NCBI GenBank assembly: GCA_035512595.1
Contig: DATKDU010000395.1
Coordinates: forward strand, 1-36,501
Reading direction: 5' to 3'
Length of the DNA stretch: 36,501 bases
Source: DATKDU01 sp035512595
GTDB lineage: Bacteria; Planctomycetota; Planctomycetia; Pirellulales; Pirellulaceae
Under the pieces are notes generated by a model that did no database searches, was not told where the DNA came from, and was given only the letters and a program-made list of their open reading frames with translations. Shown here piece by piece: positions 30,274 through 36,501 of this stretch. The first letter of the stretch is position 1, and every line of letters starts with the position of its first letter. A program made the translations under genes and the position numbers.

Positions 30274-30701
30274 ACCCGCCGCGATGGCAACGGCGTCGCC
30301 GTGCAGCAGCCATGATCATGGCGCTGGCAGCGCTCTTGTTGGTATCACTTACCGGCGGCCAATTGCTGCGCTCGCTGGCCCGATCCCATCGCCAATCGCG
30401 GCAGCACCACTGGTCCCTCCAATCGCTGTGGCTGGCCGACAGCGGGCTGTTACGTGCCACCGCGCAGCTTGAATTGGACGCAGAATATGCAGGCGAGACG
30501 TGGCAGCCGAACATCGTAGATGTCTCCCCGGACGGCCATCCCGCCGTCGGACGCGTAGAGATCGTTGTCCTCAAGGACCCCACCGATGCGTGGCGTCGCC
30601 AGATTCGCATTTCGGCAACCTTTCCCGACGATCCCCAGCACCGCGTCCTGCACACGCGGCAGCAAGATATTCTTCTCACCTCCAGCGGAGCCACTCCATG
30701 A
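30270..30701 (+). CDS. Small GspK/PilX-like protein
   Basis: 143 aa, ATGA overlap with the GspJ-like gene. The N terminus is basic (MNPPRWQRRRRAAAMIMALA) and continues into a helix (ALLLVSLTGGQLLRSLARSH); there is no clear G/FxxxE prepilin site, as in PilX/GspK-like proteins with an RG-x-A variant. The middle is SLQSLWLADSGLLRATAQLE, matching the WLADSG pattern of GspK/PilX (A-D-S-G). Much shorter than E. coli GspK (about 320), lacking its alpha domain. Likely a minor pilin-like subunit. Confidence 0.6.
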   Translation: MNPPRWQRRRRAAAMIMALAALLLVSLTGGQLLRSLARSHRQSRQHHWSLQSLWLADSGLLRATAQLELDAEYAGETWQPNIVDVSPDGHPAVGRVEIVVLKDPTDAWRRQIRISATFPDDPQHRVLHTRQQDILLTSSGATP

Positions 30702-31675
30702 ACGCCGTTCGTCCTCGCTTGCCCAGGCCGCAGGGGTTTACCCTCGTGGAGCTGCTGGTCGTGATCGCCATCATCGGAGTTCTGGTCGCACTCCTGTTGC
30801 CGGCCGTGCAATTCGCCCGCGAAGCAGCGCGGCGCGGCATGTGCGGCAACCATTTGGCGCAGCTCATCGTGGGCGTCAATCAATATGAAATGGCGCACGG
30901 CGTTTATCCACCCGGAACGATCGACGCCCAAGGCCCGATCCTCAATGCCCGCTTGGGCTACCATCACAGTTGGATCGTGCAGGTCCTTCCCTACATTGAA
31001 GAGGGGAACGCCTACAACGTCATCGACCGTCAGCAGAGCGTCTATCACGCTAAGAACGCCCCACCGCGCAATCACGCGATCAAAATCTTGTGGTGCCCGA
31101 CCACGACCGGCGCCGGCGGCCCGATGTCCAGTTATGCCGCCTGCCACCATGACGTCGAAGCGCCAATCGACGTGACGAACAATGGCGTGTTCTTCCTCAA
31201 CAGCCGGATTTCATACCACGACGTGAAAGACGGCTCGTCGCACACCGTTTTCCTCGGGGAAAAGCTCAACGATCCGTGGGACATGGAGTGGATGTCGGGG
31301 ACGCGCGGAACGCTGCGGAATATGGGGACGCCGATCAACGCACTCACCTATCGCACAGGATTGCCGCAATCCAATGGGACTCCGTACGACGGCCAAAACG
31401 CTCCGCAGTCGCGCGATCCGTTGTTCATTCCAGAGCTCGATTCCGGTGCGACGAAGGAAGAGGACGCTGGGGGCGGCGCACCGGCGGCGGGAGCGCCGGT
31501 CATCGGACTTGGCAATCCGCAGTACGTCGGCGGTTTCGCGGCCGAGCATCCTCAAGGCGCCCAGTTTGCCTTCGGCGACGGTAGCGTCCGATTTATCAAT
31601 CAGTCCGTGGCGCCGGCCGTGTTAAGCCAGCTTGGCCACCGGGCCGATGGCAAACTCCCGCCGTCAGATTACTAA
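30698..31675 (+). CDS. DUF1559 prepilin-type protein (major pseudopilin candidate)
   Basis: 325 aa from ATG 30698, overlapping the previous stop (ATGA). The prepilin signature is QGFTLVELLVVIAIIGVLVA with Gly-1, Phe+1 and Glu+5. The DUF1559 body has LPYIEEGNAYNVIDR, KILWCPTTTGAGGPMSSYAA, VKDGSSHTVFLGEKLND and the C-terminal AQFAFGDGSVRFINQSV. DUF1559 is a planctomycete-expanded pseudopilin family. In this operon it stands where GspG or a pilin would be expected. No canonical GspG or GspH is present. The operon is therefore a planctomycete-specific variant. Confidence 0.92.
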   Translation: MNAVRPRLPRPQGFTLVELLVVIAIIGVLVALLLPAVQFAREAARRGMCGNHLAQLIVGVNQYEMAHGVYPPGTIDAQGPILNARLGYHHSWIVQVLPYIEEGNAYNVIDRQQSVYHAKNAPPRNHAIKILWCPTTTGAGGPMSSYAACHHDVEAPIDVTNNGVFFLNSRISYHDVKDGSSHTVFLGEKLNDPWDMEWMSGTRGTLRNMGTPINALTYRTGLPQSNGTPYDGQNAPQSRDPLFIPELDSGATKEEDAGGGAPAAGAPVIGLGNPQYVGGFAAEHPQGAQFAFGDGSVRFINQSVAPAVLSQLGHRADGKLPPSDY

Positions 31676-31683
31676 GCGACTGC

Positions 31684-32076
31684 ATGGCATCATTGCCGAC
31701 GAATCCGAATTCCGAGCCGCGGGGTTATCCGATCGGCGCACTGTTCGTGCTGGTGACGGTGGGGGCGGTGCTCACCGTGGCGGTGACCCCCCAGATTCGC
31801 GAGTTGGGCCGGGAGGGAGCCAACGTGACGGCGGCGATCGGCGCCGTGATTGCCGGCGGGGTGGTTGGGCTGGTGCTGGGGGCCATTCTGGGGATGCTGT
31901 CGCACCGCTGGAGCACGGGGCTGGTGCTCGGCGCGGGATCCGGTCTTCTCGTGGGGATGGTCGCAGGGCTGATCGGCACCACTCCCACGCAGCATGTCTG
32001 GCGGATGGCAGTGGCCATGATTGCGGGCTCAGTAATTATCGTCGTGGTCGCGTACGTCATGCGGCGGAGGGAATGA
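31684..32076 (+). CDS. Hypothetical membrane protein (130 aa)
   Basis: Four hydrophobic helices: PIGALFVLVTVGAVLTVAV, AAIGAVIAGGVVGLVLGAIL, TGLVLGAGSGLLVGMVAGLI and VAMIAGSVIIVVVAYVMRR. Gly-rich helices like these suggest a tight helix bundle. ATG 31684 follows the DUF1559 stop by eight bases, so it may be the last gene of the secretion operon. No Shine-Dalgarno is clear. Function unknown. Confidence 0.7.
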   Translation: MASLPTNPNSEPRGYPIGALFVLVTVGAVLTVAVTPQIRELGREGANVTAAIGAVIAGGVVGLVLGAILGMLSHRWSTGLVLGAGSGLLVGMVAGLIGTTPTQHVWRMAVAMIAGSVIIVVVAYVMRRRE

Positions 32077-32087
32077 GCGGGCTCTCA

Positions 32088-32137
32088 TACCTCTTTCCCG
32101 CTCCCGACTCCTGGCTCCTGGCTCCCGACTCCTGGCG
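32088..32137. repeat. CTCCTGGCTCC word repeat
   Basis: Tandem degenerate words (ctcccgactcctgg, then ctcctgg, then ctcccgactcctgg) in the 182-bp gap before the DUF1501 gene. The remainder of the gap holds nothing I can assign. The duplicated word ctcccgactcctgg is 14 bp. Confidence 0.5.
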
Positions 32138-32258
32138 CCGGCCGCCATTTCGCTTGCTTTCCCCGCCCCGCTGGCGGAAAATGACGGGCATCCAAACGTC
32201 TTGTTTAGGCGGCCATCGGTTGCCGCTCGGTCTTGCGCCCCTTCACAGGAACCCTCCC

Positions 32259-33608
32259 ATGTCCGCTCCCCTTTGCCACGGCTGGTCTCGGCGCGACGTT
32301 CTGAAAGCGGCCTCGCTGGGGCTCTTGGGATTCAGCGCCAGCGGCTGGTTTCCGGCACTGGCGGACGAAATTGCCGCCGATCCCAAGCGCCGCCGCCGCT
32401 GCATCCTCTTGTGGATGGCCGGGGGGCCGACGCAGACCGACACCTTTGACATGAAGCCGGGGCACGTCAACAGCGGCGAGTTCAAGGAAGTCGAGACGAA
32501 GGTGCCGGGGCTCAAGTTCAGCGAGCACCTGCCCAAGCTCGCCGCCCAGGCCGACAAGCTGGCCATCATCCGCAGCCTGAGCACCAAGGAAGGGGACCAC
32601 GGCCGCGGCACTTACCTGATGCGGACCGGGCAGCGGCCCGCCGGGCCGATCGCTTATCCGGGAATCGGCTCGTCGCTGTCGAAGGCCCTCGGCCGCGAGG
32701 AAGACGCCGTGCCGCAGAATGTGGCGATTGCCCCCTACAGGGCGTTTAACCAGGCGGCATTTGGTCCCGGCTTCCTGGGGCCGCGATTTGCCCCGCTGAC
32801 GGTCGGGGCAACCGACACGTTCCAGGCGCCGATGCCGGGAGCGGCCGGGACGTATGCCGAGCTACGGGTGGATGATCTTTCGCCGCCGACAGGGGTCGAT
32901 GCCGACCAGGTCAAAGCGCGGCTGAAACTGTGGAAGGTGTTGCAGGACCGGTTCGTTTCGACGCACAGGCTGGCCTCGCCGATCGCGCACCAGACGGTGT
33001 ACGAGAAGGCGCTCAAGCTGATGGACAGCGACGCGGCCAAGGCGTTCGATCTGTCGCAGGAGCCGGAGAAGGTGCGCGACGCGTATGGCAAGGGCCGCTT
33101 CGGCCAGGGGTGCCTGATGGCGCGGCGGCTGATCGAGCAAGGAGTGTCGTTCGTCGAGGTGACGCTCGGCTCGTTCACCGACGGCACTCCCGGCTGGGAC
33201 ACGCATCAGCAGAATTTCCCGGCGGTCAAAAACTTGTCGGCGGAACTCGACAATGGCTGGGGAACGCTGATGCAGGAGCTTTCCGAGCGGGGGCTGCTCG
33301 AATCGACGACGATCCTCTGGATGGGGGAATTTGGCCGCACGCCGAAGATCAACCCCAGTGCGGGCCGCGACCACTTCCCCGCCGCCTGGACCTGCGTCCT
33401 GGCCGGCGGCGGCATCAAAGGGGGCCAGGCCTACGGCAAGACAAGCGACTCGGGCGAAGAGGTCACCGACGGCAAAGTGGACGTCGGAGACGTGCTGGCC
33501 ACCTTCTGTGCCGCCGCCGGCGTCGATCCGACCACCGAAAACATCTCGCCGCTAGGCCGGCCGCTGAAGATTGCGGAGGGGACGGTGATTGGGGAGGTGG
33601 TGGCGTAG
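32259..33608 (+). CDS. DUF1501 family secreted protein
   Basis: 449 aa from ATG 32259. Tat-type signal WSRRDVLKAASLGLLGFSAS, then the DUF1501 core: CILLWMAGGPTQTDTFDMKP, LAIIRSLSTKEGDHGRGTYL, RRLIEQGVSFVEVTLGS, DTHQQNF, and TTILWMGEFGRTPKINPSAG with RDHFPAAW, which contains the family His/Asp metal-like residues of a sulfatase-like fold. It is usually paired in planctomycetes with DUF1549/DUF1553 cytochrome proteins; none is here. Its last 93 bases recur at 35853-35945 with seven differences. Confidence 0.93.
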   Translation: MSAPLCHGWSRRDVLKAASLGLLGFSASGWFPALADEIAADPKRRRRCILLWMAGGPTQTDTFDMKPGHVNSGEFKEVETKVPGLKFSEHLPKLAAQADKLAIIRSLSTKEGDHGRGTYLMRTGQRPAGPIAYPGIGSSLSKALGREEDAVPQNVAIAPYRAFNQAAFGPGFLGPRFAPLTVGATDTFQAPMPGAAGTYAELRVDDLSPPTGVDADQVKARLKLWKVLQDRFVSTHRLASPIAHQTVYEKALKLMDSDAAKAFDLSQEPEKVRDAYGKGRFGQGCLMARRLIEQGVSFVEVTLGSFTDGTPGWDTHQQNFPAVKNLSAELDNGWGTLMQELSERGLLESTTILWMGEFGRTPKINPSAGRDHFPAAWTCVLAGGGIKGGQAYGKTSDSGEEVTDGKVDVGDVLATFCAAAGVDPTTENISPLGRPLKIAEGTVIGEVVA

Positions 33609-33635
33609 CACAGATCTGCTGGGGAGACAAGCGTC

Positions 33636-34856
33636 ATGACTGCCATCGATGTCCCCACGACCTTGATTGGGGCGGGAATTGCCGCCGCAGTGACGATCGC
33701 CTTGGTAGTGCGTGCCTACCGCGGCCAGCGTGCCGTGACGGCGGCGGACTTGGTCCTGGCGCTGGCTGTCGTGGTCGTTTTGGCGTGCGTGCATCCCCAG
33801 GTGGCGCTTCAGGGGCTATTTAGCCTGGTAGTGGCAATCATTTGCCTGGTATTTTCGTTACGTCATCGCTCCCTGATTGCCGCGGTTTGGTTGGCCTTAG
33901 TCTTGTCGATTGGGTTGTCGCATGTGGCGCGGCGCGGACGGGTTTGGGACCTTCACCGCCTCCGTGCGCAGTACCCATTCGTTCCGCTGACGGATCGGTT
34001 GGCATACGAGGACGCTAGGAATCGCGGCGAATCCGCCGAGAAAACGTTCATTCAACTGGCGGAACCGGTTGAGAAGCGTCTGGCGAAGCTGGAAAAGGAC
34101 AGCAACACTTCGCGGCGCTACATGTTGGAGCGCCTGCACGATGCTCAATACGAGCGTTTTATTGCCGCGCCCGGTTTTGGCTTGGTGCGCACGCGCCGCG
34201 TCAACGAGCAGAACCTTGAGCTTTGGGAAAAATACGTTCCGCCGGAGGGAACACCGAAGTCGCTCCCGCTGGCGGCGGCGGTGAAGAGCGAGCAGCCCTT
34301 GCCGCTCGAAGCCGAAATTGCGCCTGACGCTCCGTTCGCCTTTCCGCAGCCGCTTGATTTGGAAGACTCGGCAGATAGAGCGCGGAAGGACTTCCTGAAT
34401 CCGGACCGCTTTGGCTATGTGCGTGGTCGTGAGGCCAGTGGATTTGTAAGCCACCAGTTGATGCACTTGCCCTCGCTCGGCGGCTCCACGACGGAATCGG
34501 AGGCTTGGCAACTGGATCGGCTGGAACTGGTCAGCCTCCTCAAATCCCCTCAACCGGCCGTCTATCTGTCCGACGAATTGCCCAATATGGAAAGGCTAGC
34601 CAACGTCCCTACGCGGCCGCTCAATGAATTTGAGCGCGAAGCGCTCTCCAAGTTGCGGACGGACGAGGATCTGGTCGTCCGCTACTCGGCCAACACGATC
34701 CGCATGCTGGGCTCGCTGCGGGCCGGAAAGACCTGTTTGGAGTGTCACAGCGTTCAGCGAGGGGCGCTTTTGGGGGCCTTCTCCTACGAGCTGCGGCGGA
34801 CAACGCCGGTGCCGGTTCCTGAAGAGCAGCCGGCAAAGCCGAAACCCGAGGCGTGA
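33636..34856 (+). CDS. Membrane protein with one C-terminal CxxCH heme motif
   Basis: 406 aa. Three or four N-terminal helices (TLIGAGIAAAVTIALVVRAY, AADLVLALAVVVVLACVHP, GLFSLVVAIICLVFSLRHRS, LIAAVWLALVLSIGLSHVA) are followed by a soluble, charged domain. Near the end is GKTCLECHSVQRGALLGAFS, a single c-type heme motif (CLECH, about residue 365) followed by G-x-L-x-G-A-F-S, which recalls the heme neighbourhood of DUF3365/Tll0287-like sensors (GxLRGAxS). It is probably a membrane-bound periplasmic redox or sensor protein. I see no further heme ligand such as a clear distal Met. It sits 27 bp after DUF1501 on the same strand. Confidence 0.75.
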   Translation: MTAIDVPTTLIGAGIAAAVTIALVVRAYRGQRAVTAADLVLALAVVVVLACVHPQVALQGLFSLVVAIICLVFSLRHRSLIAAVWLALVLSIGLSHVARRGRVWDLHRLRAQYPFVPLTDRLAYEDARNRGESAEKTFIQLAEPVEKRLAKLEKDSNTSRRYMLERLHDAQYERFIAAPGFGLVRTRRVNEQNLELWEKYVPPEGTPKSLPLAAAVKSEQPLPLEAEIAPDAPFAFPQPLDLEDSADRARKDFLNPDRFGYVRGREASGFVSHQLMHLPSLGGSTTESEAWQLDRLELVSLLKSPQPAVYLSDELPNMERLANVPTRPLNEFEREALSKLRTDEDLVVRYSANTIRMLGSLRAGKTCLECHSVQRGALLGAFSYELRRTTPVPVPEEQPAKPKPEA

Positions 34857-34860
34857 GCAG

Positions 34861-35202
34861 TCAGCGTGACGAATTGACGACCGCTGCGGGAAATCGAAAG
34901 ACCGATTCTTCGAGAAGTTGCGCGGCGACTTGCATTGCTGTCACTTTGCGGTCCTTTGTGCTGGCTTGCTGGGCCAGCTTTTGCAATCGACGGAGCGTCT
35001 TTATGCTCATGGGGACTTTGGGGCGCTGGTCCCAGGCGGGATTGGCAGGTCTGCCGGACCGCTTTCCGGCCGATGGCACCAATCGCCGCTTCATAATCTC
35101 AGCAAGCCGAGCCGCACCAAAGGCGCCGCCGCCCGCGTGCGGAACCTTGCCGACAATCTTGGCTCCCAGCCCTTCAGCGATCTTCTGCACGTTTTTCGCC
35201 AT
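34861..35202 (-). CDS. Small basic protein of unknown function, second of a pair
   Basis: 113 aa, basic, with KIAEGLGAKIVGKVPHAGGG, AFGAARLAEIMKRRLVPSAG, KRSGRPANPAWDQRPKVPMS and KTLRRLQKLAQQASTKDRKV. The C-terminal half (IKTLRRLQKLAQQA...VTAMQVAAQLLEE) has a ribbon-helix-helix-like or small DNA-binding look; not certain. ATG 35202 is eight bases after the partner gene. An antitoxin or regulator role is possible but unproven. Confidence 0.6.
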   Translation of the reverse strand: MAKNVQKIAEGLGAKIVGKVPHAGGGAFGAARLAEIMKRRLVPSAGKRSGRPANPAWDQRPKVPMSIKTLRRLQKLAQQASTKDRKVTAMQVAAQLLEESVFRFPAAVVNSSR

Positions 35203-35210
35203 GCAACACT

Positions 35211-35603
35211 CTACTTTGTCGCGGTGATGGATATCTCCAAATACTCCCGATCGATAACAAGTCCTACTGCACCCTGGCGCGTCTGCCGTCCCATTTCCAG
35301 GAGCAGTTCTCGCAGGTCATCGACGCGATCCACCATCGATGCCTCCGAAGTGTAGCACTGGATTACGACTGGCTCGTCGAAGACCAGACGGCCTCCCCAC
35401 GAATCGTCTCGCCACACGCCGCGGGCTTGCGGAAATGCCGTCGCGCCTCCGAACCAGGTTCCCAGCGATTCCAAGGCGCGGCCCACCCAGTAATGTTGAT
35501 CAACCGGCTCGCCGTCGCGGTCAACGCTCGGAATGAACAGTACAAGCAGCGACGCTCCCGATTTCGCCGCCGAAAATCGTGTTTTCCAATTTCGTTTTGC
35601 CAC
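35211..35603 (-). CDS. Conserved protein of unknown function, first of a pair
   Basis: 130 aa from GTG 35603 (no ATG available). Core: LLVLFIPSVDRDGEPVDQHY, WVGRALESLGTWFGGATAFP, QARGVWRDDSWGGRLVFDEP and DRVDDLRELLLEMGRQTRQG. I have the impression that this FIPSxDRDG...GATAFPxxRGVWRDD pattern is a widespread bacterial family, but I cannot name a function. It is coupled to the 113-aa gene downstream. The N-terminal 20 residues (AKRNWKTRFSAAKSGAS) could be partly non-native, since the sequence upstream is a NUDIX remnant. Confidence 0.65.
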   Translation of the reverse strand: MAKRNWKTRFSAAKSGASLLVLFIPSVDRDGEPVDQHYWVGRALESLGTWFGGATAFPQARGVWRDDSWGGRLVFDEPVVIQCYTSEASMVDRVDDLRELLLEMGRQTRQGAVGLVIDREYLEISITATK

Positions 35604-35630
35604 GACGGTTCGCGTAACTTGACGGCGGTC

Positions 35631-35851
35631 TCAGGGTTGCACGACCATTTTCCGACTTTTTGACCCAAAAGTCAAGCTGCGTTTGCGGCCTCCAACTGCC
35701 GCCAGCAGAGGAACGATGGTCTGCTCCTGGATGCGGTGCGGCGGGTTCCAGGCAAACCACTGATAGCCGGCGTGTCAGCTCGCGAAGGGCGCACTCAATT
35801 TCGCTCCCCCGCGTGCAAATGCCCCTTGGGCAGATCCCAGGCGTTGCGATG
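35631..35851 (-). pseudogene. NUDIX hydrolase remnant, frameshifted
   Basis: In one frame HRNAWDLPKGHLHAGE is the start of a NUDIX box, then the frame hits TGA. Shifted by one base, EIECALREL continues the box (G-x5-E-x7-R-E-L). The expected EExG part reads as RRLS, so it is also degraded, and an open tail (GYQWFAWNPPHRIQEQTIV) in a third frame runs to a TGA at 35631. There is no start or complete fold. Confidence 0.6.
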
Positions 35852-35852
35852 T

Positions 35853-35945
35853 GCCGGAATCGATCCGGCCACCGAAAACATCTCGCCGCTGGGCCGGCCG
35901 CTGAAGATTGCGGAGGGGCGGGTGATTGGGGAAGTGGTGGCGTAG
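35853..35945 (+). pseudogene. DUF1501 3' end fragment (duplicate)
   Basis: The 93 bases match the end of the DUF1501 gene at 33516-33608, including the stop, with seven substitutions and no indel. It encodes IDPATENISPLGRPLKIAEG followed by RVIGEVVA. Directly upstream is the inverted NUDIX remnant, so no upstream DUF1501 part remains. Confidence 0.9.
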
Positions 35946-35969
35946 TTGGATTATCGTGCGAGAATTGGT

Positions 35970-36021
35970 CCCCGGCGGTTCGCTCCCGCCGGGGTGCAGA
36001 ACTGCCCCTCCAACGAGGGGG
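35970..36021 (-). terminator. Two tandem hairpins after the Gly-rich gene
   Basis: Hairpin 1 is ccccggcgg/ccgccgggg (35970-35994) with a seven-base loop; hairpin 2 is gcccctc/gaggggg (36004-36021) with a caac loop. They follow the stop of the Gly-rich gene (36031) on the minus strand. There is no T tract, so a repeat origin is as likely as termination. Confidence 0.5.
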
Positions 36022-36030
36022 CATCTTTCC

Positions 36031-36501
36031 CTAATCTTCCCCTTCCACTTCGATGACAACGACCCCCTGGAAAATGCCGTCCTTGTGCTCGTTATAGGCT
36101 CCGCCGCGGCCTCCGTCGCCCCCTCTGCCGCCACCACCCACCTCCGTTTCGGGAATCATGTCGCCGTCAAGGTCGATCAGGTCGTCGGTTCCACCTTGGC
36201 CCCCCGCGCCCCCCTCGGCAGTCCCGGCGACTGGGCCGCCATTGACGCCATCTTCCCCGTGCAGGCCGAACGTTTGCAGGCCGCCACCCCCTCCCCCGCC
36301 ACCCCAGCCCTCGTCGGCGCGCATGTCGCCCGTCAGTTGAGAACTGATCGGCTGGTTCGACAGGGTAAAGATGTTGGCGGTTTCACCCGGCAGGATGATC
36401 GTAAAGCCGACCTCTCCCGCGCCCAAGCCAATCGAACCGATATCGCTTTCCAAAACGTCGGCCGACACCTTGAAGAACGGGTTTCCCAAATTGTCCGTGG
36501 C
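36031..36501 (-). CDS. Gly-rich secreted-type protein, C-terminal part (partial)
   Basis: The frame enters from the right edge, so the N terminus is missing; the TTG at 36489 is internal. Visible are a hydrophobic beta-rich region (GAGEVGFTIILPGETANIFT, LSNQPISSQLTGD), then Gly-rich tracts (a run of eight Gly after GW, and GGAGGQGG, VGGGGRGGDGGRGGA), an acidic DLIDLDGDMIPETE that could bind calcium, and an end VVVIEVEGED. It is likely an exported cell-surface protein. The family cannot be told from this part. Confidence 0.75.
   Translation of the reverse strand, partial: ATDNLGNPFFKVSADVLESDIGSIGLGAGEVGFTIILPGETANIFTLSNQPISSQLTGDMRADEGWGGGGGGGGLQTFGLHGEDGVNGGPVAGTAEGGAGGQGGTDDLIDLDGDMIPETEVGGGGRGGDGGRGGAYNEHKDGIFQGVVVIEVEGED

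Noticed and set aside
32077..32258. Extension of the DUF1501 frame upstream to 31632
   Set aside because: It overlaps the 130-aa membrane protein gene and the word repeat, and ATG 32259 starts a proper Tat signal.
33516..35945. Transposon with 93-bp direct repeats
   Set aside because: No transposase or integrase lies between them and the copies differ by about 7 percent, so they are not fresh target duplications; kept only as an old rearrangement.

Overview
The window looks like a chromosomal segment of a planctomycete, probably Pirellulales-like. The evidence is the mix of a PVC-type (TIGR02604-like) heme/dehydrogenase protein, a secreted formylglycine sulfatase, a Tat-exported Gfo/Idh/MocA oxidoreductase, DUF1501, DUF1559 and PQQ beta-propeller proteins, plus GC-rich, densely packed genes. 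No rRNA, tRNA, CRISPR array, phage or IS gene was seen.

Layout. 1-4.6 kb: secreted catabolic genes (PVC-type protein cut by the left edge, sulfatase, Gfo/Idh/MocA, an 82-aa protein). 4.9-7.0 kb: rpsD (S4) and a dihydrolipoyl dehydrogenase. 7.0-8.8 kb: a less GC-rich three-gene operon of two DUF488 proteins and a dual-OB protein, a candidate nucleic-acid-processing or defence module. 9.1-11.7 kb: PH-domain membrane protein, ankyrin protein, pyroglutamyl peptidase and a secreted thioredoxin-like protein. 11.8-14.9 kb: aroE, pdxJ and aroA around a small membrane ORF. 15-18.8 kb: three secreted proteins (PQQ propeller, helical-repeat/beta-sandwich protein, GH5-like hydrolase). 18.9-21.2 kb: a GlsB-type membrane protein, then an RbfA-like protein translationally coupled to an RtcB RNA ligase, preceded by a possible 14-codon leader peptide. 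21.3-24.4 kb: an mlaE-mlaF-mlaD (Mce) lipid transport operon. 24.5-32.1 kb: a type II secretion/type IV pilus-like operon with one ATPase, three GspF-type platform proteins in a row, three minor pseudopilin-like proteins and a DUF1559 pseudopilin, four of the junctions being ATGA overlaps. 32.2-36.5 kb: DUF1501, a membrane protein with one CxxCH heme motif, a small gene pair of unknown function, a graveyard of gene fragments (a second copy of the DUF1501 3' end and a NUDIX remnant), and a Gly-rich protein cut by the right edge.

Running through everything are short hairpin repeats of several unrelated sequence families sharing one architecture: a GTAG-like tetranucleotide at the foot of a perfect 8-10 bp stem, often as head-to-head doublets. 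This is the layout of REP/BIME elements moved by RAYT-type Y1 transposases. They supply stop codons for several genes, one doublet abuts the mlaE start, and two copies lie in frame inside the secretion ATPase gene. A second class, tandem degenerate words such as TGGTCATTGG, forms long imperfect hairpins at gene ends.

The observations I would follow first are the in-frame REP-like insertions in the ATPase gene, the RbfA-like/RtcB operon, the DUF488-DUF488-dual-OB operon, and the triple-GspF secretion operon.
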